Shown here piece after piece: positions 57,734 through 64,000 of a stretch of DNA of 64,000 nucleotides. The notes beneath the pieces are model-generated. The model searched no databases. It saw nothing but the letters and a program-made list of their open reading frames with translations, and had not been told where the DNA came from. Within the stretch, counting starts at the first letter, position 1, and every line of letters begins with the position of its first letter. This DNA comes from Poriferisodalis sp026713105. GTDB taxonomy: Bacteria; Actinomycetota; Acidimicrobiia; Acidimicrobiales; Poriferisodalaceae. The stretch lies in assembly GCA_965115995.1 (NCBI GenBank), contig OZ220472.1:3596001-3660000 (forward strand), written 5' to 3'. The translations under genes and the position numbers were made by a program.

Positions 57734-58957
57734 TTAGCGAACTGGCCGGGATGGATCAGCGGCGCTCATCGCCATGGCAATGACGCGCTGTGCCCACGGC
57801 GACCACCCTCGCCCGCCCGCGGTCTGGGAGGGCTGCCATGCCGCGACGCTGGGATGGTGGCCCGCGTGGTCGACAGCCGCAGCGGCGGCCTGGGAAGCGA
57901 GCGCGCGCAGGCCACGCTCGGCGCCGGCGAACACGCTGGGATCGAGCATGACCTGCTGGCACAGCAGCCTGCCCGCCGCGTTGGCTGACTCATAGGTGCT
58001 GGGGTGGCTCAGCTCGTGCTCGTTGGCGCGCAGCGCGTCAAATCCGTCGCGGTGCGGTTCGCCGTTCACGAGCAGTGCCTTGCGCCGCCTCGCAATCGTT
58101 CGGATTCCGGTGGGGAGCCTGACCGCATGGCTGGAGCGCCCGTCGATCGCGATGTCGATGTCGATGCAGTACAGCGCTTGGTCTCCCATGCCGGCGGGCC
58201 ACCACAGCGAGGGGCGCTCGAGCGTGACCAGCCACTCCAGCTCGTTGCGGCCACGGGCCAGCACCGGCTCAGACAGCGCCATGCCGTCGTCGCGCGTAGC
58301 GACTCGCCGGGTGGCGTCGTGGGACCAGCCGGCGTCGGGGTCGTCGGCGGGCAGCACGGTCGTGGTCACCTCGCCGCGGTGCGTGCCGCTGCTGTTCACG
58401 GTGGCAGAGATGCGCAGCACGGCCTGGTCGAAGCTGGCCTCGAGCACCAAGGCCCGCACCCGCTCGATGCGCGCCGGCCCGGTCTGGCAGACGCGCACGT
58501 GCGCGTCCTGGTCCTGAGGCACCCGGACGGTGCCGCGAGCCGCCTCGACGGCTGCCAGATGCTCGGCGCCCGCGCGGAGCAGTGGACTCACTTCGAACGC
58601 GTGCTCGGCGTGGCGCCCGCGCAGATCGCCCAAGTAGGTGCCGTCGAGCCAAAGGTGGCCCAGCTCGCACAGGCCGCCCGCAACGAGCCACCAGCGGGTG
58701 TGAGGGTCAGCAGCGCTGCGGGGTCCTGCCGGCAGCTCGGGCGGCAGCTCGAAGCGCCTCCGGTAGAGCACGGCATCGGACTGCGCGAGTCCGGAATCCA
58801 GCCACCACCGCCCCAGATGCGGCGTGGCCTCCCACTCGTCGTCGTCCAGCGCCCGGTCGGCAACGGTGCGCCACTCACCAGCCCCCGCAGCACGCACCAG
58901 CCAGTCACCAGCCAGCGTCCGGGCACTTCCGCCTCGCGCTGTCAAGTGGAAAGTCAT
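57734..58957 (-). CDS. Truncated glycoside hydrolase family 2-like protein without catalytic acid
   Basis: The 407-residue product resembles the N-terminal half of GH2 enzymes: a jelly-roll sugar-binding domain (about 10-155, LAGDWLVRAAGAGEW, YRRRFELPPEL, LWLDGTYLGDLRG), an immunoglobulin-like domain (about 165-280, GRNELEWLVTLERPSLWWPAG) and the start of the barrel (about 290 on, LLVNGEPHRDGF). It ends shortly after HHPSVAAWQPSQT, where active members have HPSVxxWxxxNE. The Asn-Glu acid/base pair and all of the later barrel are missing, so hydrolysis is unlikely. It may be a binding protein or a decayed gene. CAGTAT lies 6 nt before ATG 58957. Confidence 0.65.
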   Translation of the reverse strand: MTFHLTARGGSARTLAGDWLVRAAGAGEWRTVADRALDDDEWEATPHLGRWWLDSGLAQSDAVLYRRRFELPPELPAGPRSAADPHTRWWLVAGGLCELGHLWLDGTYLGDLRGRHAEHAFEVSPLLRAGAEHLAAVEAARGTVRVPQDQDAHVRVCQTGPARIERVRALVLEASFDQAVLRISATVNSSGTHRGEVTTTVLPADDPDAGWSHDATRRVATRDDGMALSEPVLARGRNELEWLVTLERPSLWWPAGMGDQALYCIDIDIAIDGRSSHAVRLPTGIRTIARRRKALLVNGEPHRDGFDALRANEHELSHPSTYESANAAGRLLCQQVMLDPSVFAGAERGLRALASQAAAAAVDHAGHHPSVAAWQPSQTAGGRGWSPWAQRVIAMAMSAADPSRPVR

Positions 58958-59011
58958 CAAAAAATACTGAGAGAGATGAATAGGTGTGCTGCAAACATCA
59001 TGCAAGACCCC

Positions 59012-59036
59012 CGCCCAGCGAGCCGAGCGGGGGCCT
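59012..59036. terminator. GC-rich stem-loop
   Basis: CCCCCGC and GCGGGGG form a 7-bp stem upstream of the tRNA-like element. It has no T-tract. Its role is unclear, as no gene ends here. Confidence 0.35.
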
Positions 59037-59069
59037 TCGAGGATCGGAGCTGCGAGAGCTTCGTTCCAT

Positions 59070-59137
59070 GGGGGCAGCCGGGTGGCCGGGACGGGCTGTA
59101 AATCCACTCCCGAGGGGTTCGACTCCCCTTGCCTCCA
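59070..59137 (+). tRNA. tRNA-like element with a GTA (Tyr-type) anticodon loop; probably atypical or decayed
   Basis: GGGGGCA (59070-59076) pairs with TGCCTCC (59130-59136) as an acceptor stem, followed by A. The T arm AGGGG-TTCGACT-CCCCT is perfect. The loop CTGTAAA (59096-59102) has the Tyr anticodon GTA, but its stem has only three direct pairs, extended by a second stem CGGGA/TCCCG. The D arm is reduced to GCC-GGGT-GGC. The whole is 68 nt, with no long variable arm as bacterial tRNA-Tyr requires. It is therefore not a normal tRNA. Confidence 0.35.
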
Positions 59138-59256
59138 CCTCTCACGCTATGCGCGGCCAACGGGCGGTGCAACCAACTTGCACCGGCGCTTGGGGGAACA
59201 GCGCCGGTCTCGCCGGATGTCCCGTGCGGCGTCGCGCTCCATGCGATATCGGGCCT

Positions 59257-59282
59257 CATGGCGGGCTAGGTTGCCCGCCATG
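59257..59282 (+). promoter_or_regulatory. Perfect palindrome enclosing a TAGGTT box and the MoxR start codon
   Basis: Arms CATGGCGGGC (59257-59266) and GCCCGCCATG (59273-59282) are exact inverted repeats around TAGGTT. The right arm contains the ATG at 59280, 7 nt after TAGGTT. It could be an operator overlapping a leaderless promoter. Confidence 0.5.
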
Positions 59283-60731
59283 ACCCAACCCTCCACGCTC
59301 GGCGAACTGCGCAAGATCGGCTGGGTGTCCCAGCCGGTCAAAGAGGAGATGCGTGCGAACGCCGCCAAGGCTGTCGCCGCGGGAGAGCCGCTGTTCGACG
59401 GCGTGCTGGGCTACGAGAACACGGTGCTGCCTCAGCTCGAAAACGCCATGCTGGCCGGCCACGACGTGGTGTTCCTGGGCGAGCGGGGCCAGGCCAAGAC
59501 CCGCATGATCCGCTCGCTGGTGAACCTGCTCGATGAGTGGATGCCCTACATCGAGGGCTCCGAGATCTTCGACGACCCCTACAACCCGGTGTCGCGCCAC
59601 GCCCTCGATCTCGTTGCCGAGCACGGCGACGACACGCCCATTGCGTGGGCGCATCGCGATGTCCGCTATGGCGAGAAGCTGGCCACGCCCGACACCTCGA
59701 TCGCCGACCTCATCGGCGAGGTCGACCCCATCAAGGTCGCCGAGGGCCGGTACCTGTCCGACGAGCTGACGCTGCACTACGGGCTGGTGCCGCGCACCAA
59801 CCGCGGCATCTTCGCCATCAACGAGCTGCCCGACCTTGCCGAACGCATCCAGGTGGGCCTGCTCAACGTGCTCGAGGAACGCGACGTGCAAATCCGCGGC
59901 TACAAGATCCGCCTGCCACTCGACGTGCTGCTGGTGGCGACGGCCAACCCGGAGGACTACACCAACCGGGGCCGCATCATCACCCCGCTGAAGGACCGCT
60001 TCGGGGCCCAGATCCGCACCCACTACCCGCTCGACGTGGACACCGAGATGGACATCGCCTCGGCCGAGGCCCGCCCGCTGGATCTGGCCGGGATCGATGT
60101 GGGCTTCGACGGCGGCGTCAGCGTCACGCTGCCCGAGTTCATGGCTGAGATCGTGGCAACGTTCAGTCATGTGGCTCGTGCAAGCAGCCATGTCAACCAG
60201 CGCTCGGGCGTGTCGGTGCGCATGACCGTCACCAACACCGAGACGCTCGTGGCCAACGCCACCCGCCGGGCGCTGCAACGCGGCGAGCGCAGTGTGGTGC
60301 CTCGTGTCAGCGATCTCGACTCGCTCATGAGCTCGACCGCCGGCAAGATCGAGATCGAGTCGATGGAGGAAGGCCGCGACGGCAAGATCGTCGAGACCAT
60401 GCTCAAAGCCGCCGTGCTGGAGGTCTTCAAGAACCGCTTCTCGCCCGACGAGCTCAGCGACGTGGTGGCCAGCTTCGGCGAAGGCAAGGTGGTGCACACC
60501 GGCGACGACCTCGGCTCGGAGGCCTACATGGAGCTGCTCGCCGGCAACCAGGCGCTCGCGGTCGCCGCTGAGTCGCTGGTAGCGACCGCTGCGGATTCGC
60601 AATCCGACGAAGGCGCCGCACCCGCAGTGCTGGCCTCCGCTGTCGAGCTGGTGCTCGAAGGCCTGCACCTGTCCAAGCGGCTCAACAAAGAGCACGTCGG
60701 CGCCCGGGCCACCTACCGCTCCCGTGGTTGA
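59280..60731 (+). CDS. MoxR/magnesium-chelatase-like AAA+ ATPase
   Basis: The 483-residue product has a Walker A GERGQAKT (about 68-75), Walker B IFAINELPDL (about 178-187), a sensor-1 region VATANPEDYTNRGRIITPLKDRFG, and a C-terminal lid. This is the MoxR/ChlI group of ATPases that remodel or insert cofactors into partner proteins. It is followed by a VWA-domain gene on the same strand, the usual partner, so the two should form a chaperone pair. ATG 59280 is chosen because TAGGTT lies 7 nt upstream and the protein aligns with family starts. The client is unknown. Confidence 0.88.
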   Translation: MTQPSTLGELRKIGWVSQPVKEEMRANAAKAVAAGEPLFDGVLGYENTVLPQLENAMLAGHDVVFLGERGQAKTRMIRSLVNLLDEWMPYIEGSEIFDDPYNPVSRHALDLVAEHGDDTPIAWAHRDVRYGEKLATPDTSIADLIGEVDPIKVAEGRYLSDELTLHYGLVPRTNRGIFAINELPDLAERIQVGLLNVLEERDVQIRGYKIRLPLDVLLVATANPEDYTNRGRIITPLKDRFGAQIRTHYPLDVDTEMDIASAEARPLDLAGIDVGFDGGVSVTLPEFMAEIVATFSHVARASSHVNQRSGVSVRMTVTNTETLVANATRRALQRGERSVVPRVSDLDSLMSSTAGKIEIESMEEGRDGKIVETMLKAAVLEVFKNRFSPDELSDVVASFGEGKVVHTGDDLGSEAYMELLAGNQALAVAAESLVATAADSQSDEGAAPAVLASAVELVLEGLHLSKRLNKEHVGARATYRSRG

Positions 60732-60837
60732 GTGGCTGTACGCGTAGCGACCGTTGCCATGAGAGAGTGATGCACATGGGAGAGCGCGTTGGAATCCCGA
60801 AGCGCTCGGCTGCGCTCCGGCCGGACGGGGCCAGCCA

Positions 60838-62874
60838 GTGAAGATCCGCTGGCGCCGGGCTCGCCGGGAAGGCGCGCGCTTCGAATACTCGGCCTGGGAC
60901 GGCACCCAGACCGGCTTCGACTTCGACGCGGACAGCCTGTTCGCCGAGATGACCGACGATCTGCTGTATCACGGCGATCTCAATGCCGCCCTGCGACGGC
61001 TCATGCAGCAGGGCTTCATCGACTCTGAAGGCAACCAGCTCGAAGGCCTGCGCGAGATGATCGAGCGGCTGCGTGACCGCCGCAAAGAGATGCTCGAGCA
61101 GTTCGACCTCGGCGGCGTGTACGACGACATCGCTCGTGAGCTCGACGAGATCACCGATACCGAGCGTGAGGCGCTGGAGGAATTCGCGCACGACGCGGCC
61201 GACAGCGGCGATGAGCGCCGCGACGAGATCGCCCAATCGAGCGCCGCCGAACGCAACCTGCAGCTCGACATGCTGCCCCCCGACCTGGCCGGCAAGATGC
61301 GCGGCCTGCAGAGCTACGACTTCGAATCGCCCGAGGCGCGCGAGCAGTTCAACGAGCTCGTCGAGCGGCTGCGCCAAGAAGTGGCCCAGAGCTACTTCGA
61401 CCAGATGACCGGGGCCATGGGCAACATGAGCCCCGAGGACCTGGCCCGCACCAAGGACATGATGGCCGAGCTCAACCAGATGCTCGAACAGCGTGCCCGC
61501 GGCGAGGAGCCCGACTTCGAGGGATTCATGGATCGCTATGGCGATTTCTTCCCCGAGAACCCCCAGACGCTCGACGAGCTGCTCGAGATCATGGCCAAGC
61601 GCATGGCGGCCATGGCGTCGATGCTGAATTCGATGACTCCCGAACAGCGCCAGCAGCTCGCCGACCTGGCGTCGCAGTTCATGGACGACATGGACCTGCA
61701 GTGGCAGGCCCAGCAGCTCGCGCAGAACCTCCAGCAGGCGTTCCCCGACATGGGCTGGGATCGCAACTACTCCTTCGGCGGCGACGACCCGCTGTCGATG
61801 TCGCAGGCGGCCGATGTCATGGCGCAGCTCGGCGACCTCGACGCGCTCGCCGAGATGCTCCAAGGCGCCGTCAGCCCCTCGGCGCTGGCCGAAGTGGATC
61901 CCGAGCGGGTCCGGGAGCTGCTCGGCAACCAGTCCGCCGAGGCGCTGGAGCGGCTCAGCGAGATGGCTCGCATGCTCGAGGAATCAGGCCTCGCGCAGCA
62001 CACCGAGGGCCGCCTGGAGTTGACGCCGCGGGCACTGCGGCGCATCGGTCAGAACGCGCTCGGCGACCTGTTCAACCGACTCATGGACGACAAGGTGGGC
62101 AGTCACCAGGTGCGCAAGTCGGGCGTCGGCCACGAGTTCGCGTACGAGACCAAGCCCTACGAGTTCGGCGACGCCTTCAACCTGAACATCGAACGCACGG
62201 TGCGCAACGCGGTGGCCCGCCAGGGGACCGGCACACCGGTGAGCCTCACGCCCGACGACTTCGAGATCGAGCGCTCCGAGCTGCTGTCGCGGGCATCGAC
62301 GGTGCTGATGCTGGACCTGTCGCTGTCCATGCCGATGCGGGACAACTTCCTTCCGGCCAAGAAGGTCACGATGGCGCTGCATTCGCTGATCTCCACGCAG
62401 TTCCCGCGGGACTACCTGGGCATCGTGGGCTTCGCCGAATCAGCGTCCGAGCTGACCGCCGCCCAGTTGCCCGAGGTGTCGTGGGACTTCGCCTACGGCA
62501 CCAACATGCAACACGGCTTCATGATCGCCCGGCGCCTGCTGGCCCGCCAGACCGGCTCGAAACAGATCATCATGATCACCGACGGCGAGCCGACCGCACA
62601 CCTGTCCCGTGACGGGCGGCCGTACTTCGCCTACCCGCCGGTGCGCGAGACCATCGAGGCCACGCTGCTGGAAGTGGCTCGGGCGACCCGCGAGGACATC
62701 CGCATCAACGTGTTCATGCTCGACCCGAACAGCTACCTGCGAGCCTTCGTTGAGAAGATGACCGAGATGAACGGCGGACGGGCGTTCTTCACCAGCCCCC
62801 ACAACCTGGGCGACTACGTGCTGGTCGACTTCTTGGAGCACCGCCGCAAGCTGATCACCAGCGGTCGTCTGTAG
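60838..62874 (+). CDS. VWA-domain protein, partner of the MoxR-type ATPase
   Basis: The 678-residue protein has a long, helical, Glu/Asp/Met/Gln-rich N-terminal region (about 40-440) and a C-terminal von Willebrand A domain (about 475-650). The VWA metal site MLDLSLSM (DxSxS) is present, with later ITDGEPT. Such proteins bind clients for MoxR ATPases. GTG 60838 follows a CCAGCCA stretch with no clear Shine-Dalgarno. It starts 106 bp after the ATPase gene. Its last 20 bp overlap the 3' end of the convergent TetR gene. Confidence 0.85.
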   Translation: MKIRWRRARREGARFEYSAWDGTQTGFDFDADSLFAEMTDDLLYHGDLNAALRRLMQQGFIDSEGNQLEGLREMIERLRDRRKEMLEQFDLGGVYDDIARELDEITDTEREALEEFAHDAADSGDERRDEIAQSSAAERNLQLDMLPPDLAGKMRGLQSYDFESPEAREQFNELVERLRQEVAQSYFDQMTGAMGNMSPEDLARTKDMMAELNQMLEQRARGEEPDFEGFMDRYGDFFPENPQTLDELLEIMAKRMAAMASMLNSMTPEQRQQLADLASQFMDDMDLQWQAQQLAQNLQQAFPDMGWDRNYSFGGDDPLSMSQAADVMAQLGDLDALAEMLQGAVSPSALAEVDPERVRELLGNQSAEALERLSEMARMLEESGLAQHTEGRLELTPRALRRIGQNALGDLFNRLMDDKVGSHQVRKSGVGHEFAYETKPYEFGDAFNLNIERTVRNAVARQGTGTPVSLTPDDFEIERSELLSRASTVLMLDLSLSMPMRDNFLPAKKVTMALHSLISTQFPRDYLGIVGFAESASELTAAQLPEVSWDFAYGTNMQHGFMIARRLLARQTGSKQIIMITDGEPTAHLSRDGRPYFAYPPVRETIEATLLEVARATREDIRINVFMLDPNSYLRAFVEKMTEMNGGRAFFTSPHNLGDYVLVDFLEHRRKLITSGRL

Positions 62875-63586
62875 AGGCCGCGTCGTCGGGGCGGAGGCCG
62901 TCGAGCACCATGTCGGCGAATTGGCGGGCGAGGTCGTCCAGTCGCAGCTCGCCGCCGGGCCGATACCAGCTGGCCAGCGAGTTGAGGCCCGAGATCATGA
63001 GACGGGCGAGCACCTTGGCGTTCGTGTCCTCGCGCAGCGAGCCGTCGGACTGCCCTTCGGCCAGCAGGCCCACCCACAGGTTGGTGAAGTCGCGCAACGG
63101 CACCGCCAGGCTCTGGCGGGTCTGCGGAGGTGACTCGTTGAAGCAGCGGATGTTGGCCACCGTGAAATTGCTCTCGGCAACGATGCAGTTGACGTAGGCA
63201 ACGAATGCCTCGGCGAGCCGTTCTGAGCCGTTCGCGTCGGGACCGAGCGCTTCGAGTGCCGCGTCGATGGCCTCGCAGGCGTGATCGATGCCGACCCGCA
63301 GCACTTCGGTGACGATCTCATCCTTGGAGTCGAAGTGGTAGTAGAGGCTGCCTGCCTGCATCTCGGCTGCTGCGGCGATGTCGGTCAAGGTGGTGGCGGC
63401 ATAGCCACGGCACGAGAGCAGGCGCGCAGCAGCATCCAGGATGCGCATACGGCTGCGCTCGCCCTTGCGAATCCTCCGGCCGTTGCCATTGCTGTCACCG
63501 TTGCTGTCATCGGCTTCAGCGGCGGCAGCGCTGCCTGCGGTATCCGGCTCGGCCGAGCTGCCAATGGCTGCCTCGGTGCTGTTCAT
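62855..63586 (-). CDS. TetR/AcrR-family transcriptional regulator
   Basis: The 243-residue protein has a low-complexity Ser/Ala/Asn-rich N-terminus (about 1-38) and then the TetR helix-turn-helix: RMRILDAAARLLSCRGYAATTLTDIAAAAE cut as ILDAAARLLSCRGY, TTLTDIAAAAEM and GSLYYHFDSKDEIV (about 48-95). The C-terminal ligand domain has a TetR_C-like RPGGELRLDDLARQFADMVLDGL end. It is divergent from the monooxygenase gene, and a nested palindrome lies 20 bp before its start, so it probably represses itself and perhaps that neighbour. An acyl-CoA-type ligand is possible but not shown. Confidence 0.88.
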   Translation of the reverse strand: MNSTEAAIGSSAEPDTAGSAAAAEADDSNGDSNGNGRRIRKGERSRMRILDAAARLLSCRGYAATTLTDIAAAAEMQAGSLYYHFDSKDEIVTEVLRVGIDHACEAIDAALEALGPDANGSERLAEAFVAYVNCIVAESNFTVANIRCFNESPPQTRQSLAVPLRDFTNLWVGLLAEGQSDGSLREDTNAKVLARLMISGLNSLASWYRPGGELRLDDLARQFADMVLDGLRPDDAASTDDRW

Positions 63587-63596
63587 GCCGTTGAAG

Positions 63597-63629
63597 AACC
63601 TACTCCTGAACGGTCGTTCATGCAGGAGT
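63597..63629 (-). promoter_or_regulatory. TetR promoter and operator
   Basis: A perfect 6-2-6 palindrome TGAACGGTCGTTCA (63607-63620) is nested inside longer arms ACTCCTG (63602-63608) and CAGGAGT (63623-63629). On the minus strand TAGGTT (63597-63602) follows, 10 nt before the TetR ATG. The palindrome thus lies in the -10/-35 spacer, as expected for self-repression. Confidence 0.65.
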
Positions 63630-63821
63630 CGAACCCTGGTCAGGGGGTTTCACCCAACAGCAGTGCACGGACCACGGCGAATGCGAGGTTGCGGCGGCGC
63701 GGGGCCTGGCGCGTTCTGGGGCTGGCACGGGCGTGCTCACCTACACTCCGCGAAGTCCTCTGCGAGGCTCAGGGCCTGTGCAGATCGCGGGCGGCTGCGG
63801 GTAGAGGCGACGGGAGCCACG

Positions 63822-64000
63822 GTGAAGTTCAACTTGTTCATGTACTGCACGATCGGTCGCCGCCACGAGCTCGAGGCCGGCCTTGCAGGGCTCAACAACG
63901 ACTACTACCAACGCATGCTCGGCGAGATCGCCGACATTGCACGCTTCGCCGACGACAACGGCTGGCACGGCTTCGGTCATCCTGAGCACCACCTGCAGAT
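63822..64000 (+). CDS. LLM-class flavin-dependent monooxygenase (5' part; runs off the window)
   Basis: Only the first 59 residues are in the window: MKFNLFMYCTIGRRHELEAG and later RFADDNGWHGFGHPEHHLQ. The late GFGHPEHHL pattern fits the first beta strands and active-site region of luciferase-like (bacterial luciferase family) monooxygenases, which use FMNH2 or F420. GGGAG lies 5 nt before GTG 63822. It is divergent from TetR, and the shared upstream region (63587-63821) carries the operator. Confidence 0.7.
   Translation, partial: MKFNLFMYCTIGRRHELEAGLAGLNNDYYQRMLGEIADIARFADDNGWHGFGHPEHHLQ

Noticed and set aside
59070..59137. A normal tRNA-Tyr gene, or the 3' end of tmRNA
   Set aside because: There is no long variable arm and no intact anticodon stem for tRNA-Tyr. 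There is no tag-peptide frame or tmRNA 5' end within 350 bp upstream. It is kept only as a low-confidence tRNA-like element.
58986..59279. N-terminal extension of the MoxR gene upstream of ATG 59280
   Set aside because: The extra residues cross the GC-rich hairpin and the tRNA-like element and are not protein-like; the family N-terminus fits ATG 59280.

Overview
The window is about two-thirds GC or more, with NDT-rich third positions, many GTG starts, several starts that look leaderless, and many secreted proteins carrying cell-wall-binding repeat 2 (CWB2, Pfam PF04122). Together with the DUF222/HNH gene, the non-classical three-gene succinate dehydrogenase and the NfeD/flotillin pair, this suggests an actinobacterium, most likely of the class Acidimicrobiia. 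The taxonomic call is inference from gene style, not from a marker-gene comparison.

Layout. 1-4.1 kb: a DUF222/HNH endonuclease-like gene ending in a 96-bp tandem array, a membrane acyltransferase and a PIG-L-like lipoprotein. 4.3-26 kb: a surface-protein island interrupted only by pyrE. It holds a CWB2-trypsin fusion, a CWB2/beta-propeller/M6-metalloprotease fusion, four large CWB2 adhesin-like paralogues (three of them head to tail as an operon), an ECF-type sigma factor fused to a long C-terminal extension with hydrophobic segments, and a further CWB2 protein translationally coupled to that sigma factor. 26-31 kb: SDR and nitroreductase genes, an Fpg-type DNA glycosylase with an SCP2-like gene, and hemB. 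31-43 kb: an aquaporin, a secreted animal-type haem peroxidase, a zinc-type dehydrogenase, thrS, a one-TM protein and dnaE. 43-49 kb: an HD protein, a TerC protein, flotillin and NfeD, a PPOX protein and a PQQ-type sugar dehydrogenase lipoprotein. 49-54 kb: two paralogous secreted proteins with divergent CWB2 repeats and beta-propellers. 54-58 kb: sdhCAB. 58-64 kb: a truncated GH2-like protein, a tRNA-like hairpin cluster, a MoxR-ATPase/VWA pair, a TetR repressor with a visible operator, and the start of a luciferase-like monooxygenase.

How it fits together. The 4-26 kb island reads as a cell-surface programme: CWB2 domains tether proteases and Ig-like adhesins to the wall, and the only regulator inside it is a sigma factor whose own tail could act as its membrane-linked sensor. 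This is the best candidate for an undescribed system here. A second novelty is a roughly 110-bp hairpin repeat present four times, each copy at the very end of one or two genes, with compensatory base changes in its stems. A recurrent TANNNT box 6-7 nt before start codons lacking a Shine-Dalgarno sequence points to common leaderless transcription.
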